Source: Methanoregula sp. (GTDB lineage: Archaea; Halobacteriota; Methanomicrobia; Methanomicrobiales; Methanospirillaceae). From it: a stretch of DNA of 15,844 bases. Of this stretch, positions 1-6,709 are shown piece by piece (position 1 is the first letter of the stretch; every line of letters begins with the position of its first letter). The notes below the pieces were generated by a model. It saw only the letters and a list, made by a program, of their open reading frames with translations. It was not told the origin of the DNA and did not search any database. Location of the stretch: NCBI GenBank assembly GCA_028711405.1, contig JAQTSH010000014.1, positions 1-15,844 of the forward strand, written 5' to 3'. A program made the translations under genes and the position numbers.

Positions 1-4
1 ATAC

Positions 5-373
5 ATGACCGCCGGGGTAAACCACGACCCCGTGGAGAAGACAAAGGAGACCTACACTGCCCGGCTCGTCTATGAAGACGTAGACGCAAAGAACGTCGGC
101 ACCAGTACCGAGAAGTACAACACGATCACCGGCTTCAACGCGGGGATCACCCTCCTCATGGCAGATACCGACCTTGCGACCGCGCACGGCGGAACGATCA
201 TCCACGACCCGGAGGAAGACTCCTACTCCGCGACCCTCAAGTGCCACGACGCCAACGGGGAGTTGTACTTCGTCAACTTCTCCCGCGACCAGGTCACGGT
301 CACCTCCTACTCGGATGACGCGATCCTCGCAAAAGTCGACACCTGGGCAGATGGTGTCACCGCTCTTGCGTAA
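5..373 (+). CDS. Hypothetical protein, possibly 5'-truncated by the window edge
   Basis: I do not recognise this protein. The frame is open to the left edge (one more in-frame codon precedes the first ATG), so the 122 residues seen may be only the C-terminal part of a longer protein, and no ribosome binding site can be checked. The product is acidic and rich in Asp, Thr and Ala, with alternating hydrophobic/polar stretches that suggest beta structure, one Cys (in LKCHDANG) and no membrane segment. It ends with TAA just ahead of a small membrane-protein gene whose ribosome binding site begins at once after the stop, so the two are probably co-transcribed and end at the terminator at 524-553. 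Nothing links it to the corrinoid genes that follow. Confidence 0.6.
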   Translation: MTAGVNHDPVEKTKETYTARLVYEDVDAKNVGTSTEKYNTITGFNAGITLLMADTDLATAHGGTIIHDPEEDSYSATLKCHDANGELYFVNFSRDQVTVTSYSDDAILAKVDTWADGVTALA

Positions 374-383
374 GGTGATGGCG

Positions 384-512
384 ATGGACAACGAACTCAT
401 CATCGTTGGAGCATTCCTCGGTGCAGGACTGCTCGCCTACGTGATCATACCGGGGATGCTCGTCATCTGGGACCGGGTCCTTGACCACATGGTGTGGAAA
501 GCACAGGAGTGA
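384..512 (+). CDS. Small single-span membrane protein (42 aa)
   Basis: A 42-residue reading frame with an acidic N-terminus (MDNEL), one hydrophobic span at about residues 5-29 (LIIVGAFLGAGLLAYVIIPG onward) and a short charged C-terminal tail. The start at 384 is preceded by GGTGATG at 374-380, a good archaeal ribosome binding site at close spacing. An ATG at 378 in the same frame would add two residues but leaves almost no room for that site. The gene begins 10 bases after the stop of the preceding gene and ends 11 bases before a strong terminator hairpin, so it reads as the last gene of that unit. Function unknown; a small membrane subunit or accessory peptide is possible but not shown. Confidence 0.6.
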   Translation: MDNELIIVGAFLGAGLLAYVIIPGMLVIWDRVLDHMVWKAQE

Positions 513-523
513 GAACAACGATG

Positions 524-553
524 GCAGGGGAGTAACGTCCCCTGCACTTTTTT
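524..553 (+). terminator. Hairpin plus T-run terminator
   Basis: A perfect 7-bp stem, GCAGGGG (524-530) and CCCCTGC (539-545), with an 8-base loop, followed by ACTTTTTT (546-553). It lies 11 bases after the small membrane-protein gene and closes the left-hand plus-strand unit. On the minus strand the hairpin is not followed by a T-run, so it appears to act in one direction only. Confidence 0.8.
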
Positions 554-727
554 ATGTCCCTGATCCTTTGGGGGAAAGCCGATACAGCAAAGGGGTAAGA
601 TTCCGCGAGGGAGATTCGATGATCCTACTCTGGATATCTCATTCCATGGGATCCTCTGGCAAACCCGCCATGAACACTGCTATATCTGCTATCCATGGAT
701 CCCAGTTGCATGCTCGCCATGCACCTT
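554..727. other. Intergenic stretch with no recognisable gene
   Basis: This gap separates two units that end towards each other. It holds a perfect ATCCATGGAT palindrome near 690-699 and a related CATTCCATGGGATCC stretch near 640, with no clear purpose. A 6-bp inverted repeat TGCACC/GGTGCA (720-725, 733-738) straddles the cbiZ stop codon but has no T-run after it on the minus strand. I see no convincing coding frame or RNA gene here. Confidence 0.5.
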
Positions 728-1867
728 TTACGGGTGCAAATGCAGTGAACCCCCGGGGTTTCGTGCGGGATACACTTCCCTCACTGCCCGCCGGGTGAGC
801 ATCGCAACGACGCAGTCAATAAGCCGGTCTCCCGCTGCTGGAATATTCGTCTCCCCGTCACGTAATATACGGATAATTGCGTCCCGTGCCACGTCATCAG
901 GAAGTAATCCCCATCCTGCCTCGTCCAGGATGTGGAGCGCTGCCACTGCCTGCGCTACCGCACCGGGTTCCCGCGCCCAACTTCTCAGGAACTGCACGAA
1001 CCGCTCCCGCTCTTCCCCGCTGGCGCTATCCACATAACCTGCCGTTACTGCGGCTTTCCAGAGATCCTCCTCCGTAACCCCGAACCGGGACAGCCGCACC
1101 AGCACATCGCGCTGGGATGCAGGTGAGAGACCGGTCTCCTTCTCCAGTGCGGCAATCGTTGCCCGGATCACCGTCGTACCGATCAATTCCCCGAGTTTCG
1201 CATGCTTCCCGGCATCCGAGAGATGGAGAGAAGAGCCGGGGTTTGTTACAATGGCGATCATGTCCGTCCCGGACCCGGTCGCAATCCCGGTCGAGTAGAT
1301 GCTCCGTGCCATCAGCTGCTGGAGGGCTGCGGTCTTTGCCTCAGTAGCGGTCATCACCGCACGGGACATCGCATATTCCGGGAGATCCGCGCCGACGAAA
1401 AGGAGGGTATTGATCGTTCCGCCAACCGGCTCAAACCGTCCGTCCGTTTCGTGATACGAAGCAGGGTCCCCGGCTCTCCCGCCATTCTTGTCGATCCCTG
1501 CGGTAACAACTGCCGTGACCGAAAGGTCGAGATACGCAGCAGAAACGATGGCGGCGTTCTGCATCTCCGCACGGGTGATGAGCCCGCACGTTGCAGCCGG
1601 ATCGAGCGACAGGCGCGCTGCGACACCTTCGAGATACGCCTTCACGCCCCCGTTGGCGTGGCAGTCGTCGCACGCCGCGAGCGGTATCTGGTGGTTAAAG
1701 ACCGCCGTGAGATCTTCACGATATCCGCCATTCTGCCAGGATGTGGAGAGAACGTTTCGTTTGTCCGGGAAGCGGACGACAAGGGCACTCTTTGTGCGCT
1801 CGATGGTCTCTCCGGCAGGAAGCCGTAGCCGGGTATTATCCGGAAGGATGATTTCGTCACATTTCAT
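728..1867 (-). CDS. cbiZ: Adenosylcobinamide amidohydrolase CbiZ, probably CbiS-type with C-terminal CobZ-like domain
   Basis: CbiZ hydrolyses the amide between adenosylcobyric acid and its aminopropanol tail, so that salvaged cobinamide re-enters the archaeal pathway as adenosylcobyrate. Family motifs are clear: NGGY (47-50) with VFNH (56-59), GGRAGDP (129-135), GGTINT (149-154), MTATEAKTAALQQL (172-185) and ATGSGTD (196-202). The protein has 379 residues. Residues about 250-335 (FGVTEEDL near 262-269, ALHILDEAGWGLLP near 310-323) resemble the PgpA-like fold used by the alpha-ribazole phosphatase CobZ, which makes this a probable two-domain CbiS-type enzyme; that part is inference from pattern. 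The ATG is preceded by GGTGAC at suitable spacing. It lies 18 bases after btuF and is the last gene of the minus-strand uptake operon. A paralogue starts the divergent operon at 6710. Confidence 0.9.
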   Translation of the reverse strand: MKCDEIILPDNTRLRLPAGETIERTKSALVVRFPDKRNVLSTSWQNGGYREDLTAVFNHQIPLAACDDCHANGGVKAYLEGVAARLSLDPAATCGLITRAEMQNAAIVSAAYLDLSVTAVVTAGIDKNGGRAGDPASYHETDGRFEPVGGTINTLLFVGADLPEYAMSRAVMTATEAKTAALQQLMARSIYSTGIATGSGTDMIAIVTNPGSSLHLSDAGKHAKLGELIGTTVIRATIAALEKETGLSPASQRDVLVRLSRFGVTEEDLWKAAVTAGYVDSASGEERERFVQFLRSWAREPGAVAQAVAALHILDEAGWGLLPDDVARDAIIRILRDGETNIPAAGDRLIDCVVAMLTRRAVREVYPARNPGGSLHLHP

Positions 1868-1885
1868 CGTGTCACCGGTGTCTTA

Positions 1886-2908
1886 TTACTTCCTTGCCAT
1901 CGCAAAGACTGCAAAAATCCCCAGGACAGCAGCGATTGCGGTGAACCCGGGGGTTTTCGCAGGAGGTACCGTCGTTGGCAGCGATGCAGCACGTTCTTTG
2001 TCCACAGTACGAATAATGCGGGTAACCTCTTCAACCGCATCCGCGATGCGGGGACCCGGACGGCTGATGATGTTGGCATCAACAGCATACACATCCTTGT
2101 TTTTGACTGCGGAGAGGGATGCGTACTGCGGGTTGGTCATGAACTCTTCAAGGATCACATCTTTCTCCGAAGAATCCATCCCGCCCCCGCCACTGACAAT
2201 GATGATATCGGGATTGGTCATCAGGAACTCCTCAAGCGAGACCGTGCTCCAACCGCTCCGGTCAGAGAAGACGTTCACACCCCCCGCAAGAACGATCACA
2301 TCGTTTTGCAGCGTGTTGTTGCCGCTCACGTAGAGGGGCTTGTGCCAGACCACGTGGGCAACCGTCAGCGGGTGTTCGGGCAGGGGAAAAAGACGTGCTG
2401 CGGCAATACGGCGCGAAAGGTTTGTTGCCAGTTCATCTGCCTGGGTTTTTGTACCGGTTAGTTCCCCGACTAACCGGCAGTCCCGTATGACATCGTCAAT
2501 AGTCTTGGGTGCCACAACCACGACCGGCAAACCAATCTCCCGGAGCCGGGTCACGGTCTCTTTGGGTGTGAGATCCGATGCAACGATCAGATCCGGTCGT
2601 ACCGCTGCTACCTTCTCGATGCTGATAGCCGAGTAGCCCCCGATGCGGGTCTTGTTCTTAACCTCGAGGGGATAGTCACAGACATCCGTTACACCAACCA
2701 CCCGGTCAAGCAGACCGAGGGCGGCAAGAATCTCGGTATTGGATGGCGCCAGGGAGACGATACGCGTGGGTGTCGCATTGAAGGTGAGAGTCATACCGGC
2801 ATCATCAGTGACCGTTATCGCTGTTACGGGCATTATGCCAAGGACCAATGCCATTGCCATGACCAGCAGGACTACACCGTAGTTTTGGATTCCGGGGGAT
2901 GGATTCAT
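1886..2908 (-). CDS. btuF: BtuF-type corrinoid-binding protein with PGF-CTERM-like tail
   Basis: Extracytoplasmic substrate-binding protein of a cobalamin-type ABC importer. The 340-residue product has a signal peptide (hydrophobic residues about 10-30, ending near PVTA), a BtuF/TroA-like start with the hallmark RIVSLAPSNTEILAALG, and a second lobe including WSTVSLEEFL and NPDIIIVSGG. At the C-terminus a Thr/Pro linker leads to PGF (about 320-322), a hydrophobic span and a final RK. This layout matches PGF-CTERM tails processed by archaeosortase and lipid-anchored, so the protein is probably tethered to the outer face of the membrane (inference). The ATG follows directly on the isomerase stop (TAAATG) and uses a GGAG within the end of that gene. 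It works with the btuD and btuC upstream in the same operon. Confidence 0.9.
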   Translation of the reverse strand: MNPSPGIQNYGVVLLVMAMALVLGIMPVTAITVTDDAGMTLTFNATPTRIVSLAPSNTEILAALGLLDRVVGVTDVCDYPLEVKNKTRIGGYSAISIEKVAAVRPDLIVASDLTPKETVTRLREIGLPVVVVAPKTIDDVIRDCRLVGELTGTKTQADELATNLSRRIAAARLFPLPEHPLTVAHVVWHKPLYVSGNNTLQNDVIVLAGGVNVFSDRSGWSTVSLEEFLMTNPDIIIVSGGGGMDSSEKDVILEEFMTNPQYASLSAVKNKDVYAVDANIISRPGPRIADAVEEVTRIIRTVDKERAASLPTTVPPAKTPGFTAIAAVLGIFAVFAMARK

Positions 2909-3658
2909 TTATTGTACTCCGTTCATGATCGATGAAAGATACCTGAAGCTTTTTTTTGCCGCCGCGAGTTCCCGCGTCTCTATGACAAGGGTTGCCTGCT
3001 GCGGGAGTTGTTGTACCAGGCAGGGAAAGTCGATCGTCCCATCACCGCACGCGAGATGGTCATCGTTCGTCCCGCCGTTGTCATGGAGATGCACGTGGCT
3101 GAACGCTCCCAGTTGAAGGAACGCCTCAAGGTTCCCGTTGAGCCAGGCATGCCCGCAGTCGAGCGTCACCTCCAACCCGCGTTCGGCGAGTTCCGGGAGG
3201 AATGCGGGTGTACGGAAATGGCAGCACTGCCACCCGCCCATGTTCTCGATGCAGACCCGTACCCCGTGCTCGTCCTGGAGCCGGGCAAGGTCATCAAGCG
3301 ACGAGAGCAGGGAGGCATAGGAGCGATCCCGTACCTGCTCGTAGGGCGAATACCCCGGGTGTACCACGAGGTGGTCTGCACCGATGCGGGCGCAGGTTGC
3401 GAGCACGTCGCCAAGCACCGACAAGGACGCGCTCCGCATACGTTCGTTGACTGCCGCGATGTTGACATCGCTTGTCGGGGCGTGGACAGAATACATAAGC
3501 GGGTACTCGCTGCACGAGGAAACATCCGGGAGGAGGTCGTGAAGTCCGTCACAGAGGATCTCGACATGCGATGTGCGACCGGCAAGGATGCCAAGCGCTT
3601 CATCGAGCGGATGGTCAATGCAGCAGAATGTCGAGATGAATAAGGGTCTTTTGTTCAT
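2909..3658 (-). CDS. TIM-barrel sugar-phosphate isomerase/epimerase-like (AP endonuclease 2 fold) protein
   Basis: A 249-residue protein of the xylose isomerase-like/endonuclease IV-like TIM-barrel superfamily. Likely metal ligands sit at the expected strand ends: SVHAPT (His59), VVHPG (His100), CIENMGG (Glu138), LDCGH (Asp167, His170), HVHLHDN (190-193), DDHLACGDGTIDF (His201) and VIETRE (Glu227). Members isomerise or epimerise sugars or act on sugar phosphates, so the substrate cannot be read from the fold. It lies between btuD (10 bases after its stop) and btuF (no gap), so it is surely co-transcribed with corrinoid import. Acting on the ribose part of a cobamide lower-ligand nucleotide is an attractive but unproven idea. 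Six cysteines are also present, including Cys-Cys at 12-13 and 145-146. Confidence 0.8.
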   Translation of the reverse strand: MNKRPLFISTFCCIDHPLDEALGILAGRTSHVEILCDGLHDLLPDVSSCSEYPLMYSVHAPTSDVNIAAVNERMRSASLSVLGDVLATCARIGADHLVVHPGYSPYEQVRDRSYASLLSSLDDLARLQDEHGVRVCIENMGGWQCCHFRTPAFLPELAERGLEVTLDCGHAWLNGNLEAFLQLGAFSHVHLHDNGGTNDDHLACGDGTIDFPCLVQQLPQQATLVIETRELAAAKKSFRYLSSIMNGVQ

Positions 3659-3668
3659 GGATCACATC

Positions 3669-4946
3669 TCACTCGTGGGTTTCGGGTGCCACCGGGTACA
3701 GGTGCTGGAGTATCCCGTCGTAGCTGGTGGTACACTGTGCACCGGTAGCACACAGGTTCTCAAAAGCTGCGGCAGCAGCTCCTTTGGCATAATCATACGA
3801 GGAAAAATCCCTGCCTTCCGGCAGGTGGATGATGATCCGTGCCGGGTCCACTTCACTGAGTGCTCCTATGACCGGCAGGTTGCCGGTTCCCACCGGGTGG
3901 ACGGAGAGGATGATGCGGTCTGCCCGCGAGAGCATCCGTTTAAATTTCTCCAGTGCATGGGCAGGAATGGGGGAGAACGGCAGTACCGGGACGCAGGGAA
4001 TATCCAGTGCCTGTGCCGTGAGGTAATCGGTATCCGTGGTGGCAAGGATGCCAAGAGAGAGCGACAGGCATTTCCCGGAGAGGAAGTGCAGGAGATCAGA
4101 TCCGCTTCCGCCACCGGAGATCACCTGAACGTTCAGGGGCTTTCCTGCTGAATTTGTCCCGTTTGCGGTTTTTATGGGCATAAGAAAAGTCCGACCGGTA
4201 GCCGGGTGGCAGGAGGTAACGACGTCGGCACCATAGACCTCCCGGATTTTTTTTGGTGTCAGCACCTGTGCGGGTGTGCCGTCAGCGACCAGCTCCCCGT
4301 GCTGGATCATAATGAGCCGGTCGCAGTAGAGTGCGGCAAGATTGAGGTCATGGAACACCCCGATGATAGTCGAGCCCGAACCGGCAAGCCGGCGCATGAG
4401 AGTGAGAATATCAGATTGGTGGGAGAGGTCGAGGTGTGAGGTCGGTTCGTCCAGGAGGAGCACCTTTGTGTCCTGCGCAAGGGAGCGGGCGATGAGCACC
4501 CGTTGCCATTCCCCTCCGCTCAGGGTACGGATCGAACGGTCGGCAAGGTGCGAGACGCCGGTCTCCGCAAGGGCACGGTGGCACCGGGCATAATCTTCCG
4601 GAACGAGCGCGGCAAACCTGCTGGTCCGGGCATACCGTGCCATCAGGACGACCTGCATCACCGTGTACGGGAACGGGCGCCCCTCATCCTGCGGGACAAA
4701 CCCGAGCGCCATACCCAGTTCCGCAGGGGTATAGTCGCTGACTGGCTTTCCGTCCAAAAGGAGGATCCCGCTTGCCGGTATCACGCGGCTGAATGTCCGC
4801 AGGAGCGTGGTTTTGCCGGAACCGTTCGGTCCGATGATGCCGGTGAAGGTGCCCGGTGCAAATGTGCAGCTCACGGATTTTACGATCTCGATGGTTCCAT
4901 ATCCCGCGTGGAGGTTTTGAGCATGAATGCTGTACTTGTCGTTCAC
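3669..4946 (-). CDS. btuD: BtuD-type ABC transporter ATPase with ~160-residue C-terminal extension
   Basis: Cytoplasmic ATPase that powers corrinoid uptake through the adjacent BtuC permease. Motifs are complete: Walker A GPNGSGKTT (39-47), Q-loop Gln86 (FVPQDE), signature LSGGEWQR (142-149), Walker B LLLDEP (163-168), D-loop SHLD (170-173) and switch His199 (FHDLN). The usual FepC/BtuD domain ends near residue 255. The remaining 160 or so residues form a second domain starting VQVISGGGSGSDLL, a Gly-rich turn after a beta strand that looks like a nucleotide-binding fold, and containing AKGAAAAAFENL near the end. Long BtuD proteins are known in haloarchaea, so the extension is an archaeal trait, but its role is unknown. 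The start is GTG, overlapping the btuC stop (GTGA). Confidence 0.9.
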   Translation of the reverse strand: MNDKYSIHAQNLHAGYGTIEIVKSVSCTFAPGTFTGIIGPNGSGKTTLLRTFSRVIPASGILLLDGKPVSDYTPAELGMALGFVPQDEGRPFPYTVMQVVLMARYARTSRFAALVPEDYARCHRALAETGVSHLADRSIRTLSGGEWQRVLIARSLAQDTKVLLLDEPTSHLDLSHQSDILTLMRRLAGSGSTIIGVFHDLNLAALYCDRLIMIQHGELVADGTPAQVLTPKKIREVYGADVVTSCHPATGRTFLMPIKTANGTNSAGKPLNVQVISGGGSGSDLLHFLSGKCLSLSLGILATTDTDYLTAQALDIPCVPVLPFSPIPAHALEKFKRMLSRADRIILSVHPVGTGNLPVIGALSEVDPARIIIHLPEGRDFSSYDYAKGAAAAAFENLCATGAQCTTSYDGILQHLYPVAPETHE

Positions 4947-5890
4947 GTCGCCATCCCCCGCTGGTGGATAAGCCAGATAAAGAACGGCGCCCCGATGAAA
5001 GCGGTGATGATCCCCACGGGCAGATCGGAGAAGAACGTGCGGGCAAGGGTATCAGAGATGACAAGGAGCATCCCCCCGGCAAGAATGCAGGCGGGGATGA
5101 CCACGCGGTTGTCCGGTCCCATCAGCATCCGGACGATATGGGGTGTGACAAGCCCGATAAACCCGATACACCCGGCGATCGAGACGGCACCGGCAACGAG
5201 CAGGGTGCTGCCGCCGAGCACCGCCCAGCGGGCACGGGTCGCATCGATGCCGAGATGGGCAGCGGTCTCCTCACCGAGCGAAAGGGCGTTTAAGTCCCTG
5301 CCCATAAAAAAGAGCAGCGCCCCGGCAGGGACGAGGATGCAGGCGGAGAGGATCGCATCGGATGGCGACGCATTCCAGAACCCGCCCATGAGCCAGAAGA
5401 TGATCTGGTGAACGTTCTGACCTGCGATGGCGATTAAAAACGAGACGATGGCAGAGAAGAAGAATGAAACGGCAATGCCGGTCAAAAGCAGGGTCTCAAC
5501 GGAGATCACGCCCCGCCTGCCGGCAATCGACCAGACGATGAGGATCGCTACGACAGCACCGATCCATGCGAAGATCGGGACGAAAAAGCCGCCGAGAAAA
5601 ACGATGGCAAGGGATGCTCCCAGTGCGCCGCCGGACGAAGTGCCGAGGATATAGGGATCTGCCATCGGGTTTTTGAAGAGTGCCTGCATCGCAGCACCTG
5701 CAACGGCAAGACTGGCACCGACAAAAAACGCAGCGAGGACCCGGGGGAGCCGGATGCCGCCAACGATGTCGGCAGCGCCCTGTCCGGCAGAGGGGATGCC
5801 AAAGCCGGCAGGACCGGTGAAGGTACAGAGCACAATTGTCAGGACGGCGGCGGCGATCATTACGATGGTCAGGGGTAGCGTTCTTGTCAA
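4943..5890 (-). CDS. btuC: BtuC-type permease of a corrinoid ABC transporter
   Basis: Integral membrane permease of the FecCD/BtuC family, 315 residues and mostly hydrophobic, with roughly nine membrane spans. Signature segments include RLPRVLAAFFVGASLAVAGA, ALFKNPMADPYILGTSSGGALG and the ATPase-coupling region GFIGLVTPHIVR. The start is TTG at 5890: an in-frame TGA lies four codons upstream, and GGAGTGATC (about 5898-5906 on this strand) is a close match to the archaeal ribosome binding site at good spacing. Its end overlaps btuD by four bases. A 186-base gap separates it from the small gene upstream, so it may have its own promoter or a structured leader. Confidence 0.92.
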   Translation of the reverse strand: MTRTLPLTIVMIAAAVLTIVLCTFTGPAGFGIPSAGQGAADIVGGIRLPRVLAAFFVGASLAVAGAAMQALFKNPMADPYILGTSSGGALGASLAIVFLGGFFVPIFAWIGAVVAILIVWSIAGRRGVISVETLLLTGIAVSFFFSAIVSFLIAIAGQNVHQIIFWLMGGFWNASPSDAILSACILVPAGALLFFMGRDLNALSLGEETAAHLGIDATRARWAVLGGSTLLVAGAVSIAGCIGFIGLVTPHIVRMLMGPDNRVVIPACILAGGMLLVISDTLARTFFSDLPVGIITAFIGAPFFIWLIHQRGMAT

Positions 5891-6076
5891 GGCGGGTGAT
5901 CACTCCAGGGGTTTTTTTGGGGTATGAGTTGCGGTCCGGAGGCGGGAACAGGCCCGGTGTCGTCCGGGTATGTGAAGGCAGGCAGAGGGGTGTGCCAATG
6001 ACCTGCCCATTGTCGGTCTTTTAACATCCACGACAGATCAATTGAGACCAACCGGGAACCGCAATCAGGACATCCG
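5891..6076 (-). promoter_or_regulatory. Leader region of btuC with TATA-like element and two hairpins
   Basis: A 186-base gene-free stretch on the minus strand between the small unknown gene and btuC. GTTAAAAG (6018-6025, minus strand) is a weak TATA-like element. Between it and the TTG start are two inverted repeats: GGCAGG/CCTGCC (5977-5982 with 6002-6007, 19-base loop) and CCCGG/CCGGG (5953-5957 with 5964-5968, 6-base loop). The btuC ribosome binding site lies at 5898-5906. I looked for the conserved core of the cobalamin riboswitch and did not find it. No terminator is evident after the small gene. Confidence 0.35.
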
Positions 6077-6442
6077 TTACGCTGGTCTTCCTACGAGTGT
6101 TCTCTCCTGAGTGAGGGCAAAGCGGATAAATGCATCGCCATCCTTGAGGGCTTCTGAGGCAAACGTTCTCTCGGTAGCATCGGTGGAGCGGAACATCCGC
6201 ACGCTGCTGCTCTCCCGTGCCGGGCAGGAATAACGCACTTCGAGCGGGTTCTCGTGCCCGTGCAGCCCGGGTTTGCGGGTAAAGTTGTAGGCGAATGCCA
6301 CTGCCCACTGGTTTTCCTGCATATCGACGTAGACCGTTCCCACGAGCGGCTGGTTGTTGTGCCGGATCTGTACTTCGTTTTCAAATTTTTCAATGAGTTG
6401 CTGTGTTGCTATCTGCGGTTTGATTCCAAAAATTTTTGCCAT
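6077..6442 (-). CDS. Hypothetical small protein, first gene of the uptake unit
   Basis: I do not recognise this 121-residue protein, which begins MAKIFGIKPQ. The start at 6442 is chosen because AAGGAGGA (6448-6455, minus strand) sits five bases ahead of it; an upstream in-frame ATG would give a longer product with no such site. It is soluble, with a mixed alpha/beta pattern (a helix near IATQQLIEKFENEV, then strands TVYVDM and WAVAFAYNF), a single Cys (YSCPARE) and several His (RKPGLHGHEN). It has no signal peptide or membrane span. It lies 186 bases upstream of btuC on the same strand, and no terminator separates them, so it may be part of the corrinoid operon or a separate unit. The strong binding site suggests high expression. 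Confidence 0.65.
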   Translation of the reverse strand: MAKIFGIKPQIATQQLIEKFENEVQIRHNNQPLVGTVYVDMQENQWAVAFAYNFTRKPGLHGHENPLEVRYSCPARESSSVRMFRSTDATERTFASEALKDGDAFIRFALTQERTLVGRPA

Positions 6443-6447
6443 GATAT

Positions 6448-6455
6448 TCCTCCTT
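6448..6455 (-). promoter_or_regulatory. Strong ribosome binding site AAGGAGGA
   Basis: On the minus strand AAGGAGGA ends five bases ahead of the ATG at 6442. It is the strongest match to the 16S rRNA tail that I noticed in the window and decides the start of the small hypothetical gene. Confidence 0.75.
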
Positions 6456-6499
6456 CCAATAATTTCAAATCCGAATTTTCTTCTGGTCATTGATATGAC

Positions 6500-6512
6500 G
6501 GGGGGAACCCCC
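6500..6512 (-). other. G/C-rich hairpin in the leader of the small hypothetical gene
   Basis: The minus strand reads GGGGG-TTC-CCCCC here, a compact 5-bp all-GC stem in otherwise AT-rich DNA, 58 to 70 bases before the ATG at 6442. It would form in the 5' leader of that transcript if transcription begins further upstream. Its role is unknown. Confidence 0.35.
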
Positions 6513-6593
6513 ACCGGTTTCATAGTTTAGGTTCAATCTTGCACTAATTTCCTCCCTGATTTCACAATAATTCCAGTATTCATCTCTTTGTCC

Positions 6594-6608
6594 CGTGACA
6601 ATTTCACG
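6594..6608. promoter_or_regulatory. Dyad CGTGA-N5-TCACG, candidate operator
   Basis: A perfect 5-bp inverted repeat, CGTGA (6594-6598) and TCACG (6604-6608), lying directly upstream of the TATA-like element at 6611-6619. Its place next to the expected BRE/TATA fits a regulator that controls the divergent corrinoid modules (inference). Confidence 0.4.
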
Positions 6609-6610
6609 TG

Positions 6611-6619
6611 ATTTAAATA
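6611..6619 (+). promoter_or_regulatory. TATA-like element of the module 2 promoter
   Basis: ATTTAAATA at 6611-6619 is the best archaeal TATA match in the divergent region. It would place transcription start near 6640, about 70 bases before the cbiZ paralogue. Its ATTTAAAT core is a perfect palindrome, so it could also serve the minus-strand gene at 6442. Confidence 0.5.
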
Positions 6620-6664
6620 CAATGATTTAGATCAAGTATAATTGCTCTAACTAAAAAAACCTGT

Positions 6665-6690
6665 TGTTAAGGGAGAACTTAACAGCTGTT
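6665..6690 (+). promoter_or_regulatory. Overlapping dyads in the leader of the second cbiZ
   Basis: TGTTAAG (6665-6671) and CTTAACA (6678-6684) form a perfect 7-bp inverted repeat around a 6-base spacer, overlapping the perfect 10-bp palindrome AACAGCTGTT (6681-6690). They lie 20 to 45 bases before the start codon and just downstream of the inferred transcription start. This is a position for a repressor operator or for an RNA hairpin in the leader. The ribosome binding site GGAAGTGATC follows at 6699-6708. Confidence 0.45.
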
Positions 6691-6709
6691 CATCTACAGG
6701 AAGTGATCC

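Noticed and set aside
720..738. Inverted repeat TGCACC/GGTGCA as terminator of the cbiZ operon
   Set aside because: The stem is only 6 bp, contains the stop codon in its loop, and has no T-run on the minus strand.
481..798. 105-residue open frame on the plus strand
   Set aside because: It starts inside the small membrane-protein gene, runs through the terminator hairpin and into the end of cbiZ on the other strand, with a composition that does not look like protein.
1488..2333. 281-residue open frame opposite cbiZ and btuF
   Set aside because: It is the antisense shadow of two clear genes, rich in Ser, Arg and Thr in the manner of high-GC reverse frames, with no domain pattern.
3008..3643. 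211-residue open frame opposite the TIM-barrel gene
   Set aside because: The minus-strand frame has all the family's metal ligands, so this is a shadow.
5891..6076. Cobalamin riboswitch before btuC
   Set aside because: Hairpins are present, but the conserved core segments of the cobalamin riboswitch were not found on either strand.
6021..6308. 95-residue minus-strand open frame in the btuC leader
   Set aside because: It overlaps the better supported gene 6077-6442 in another frame and has an Arg-rich, shadow-like composition with no ribosome binding site.
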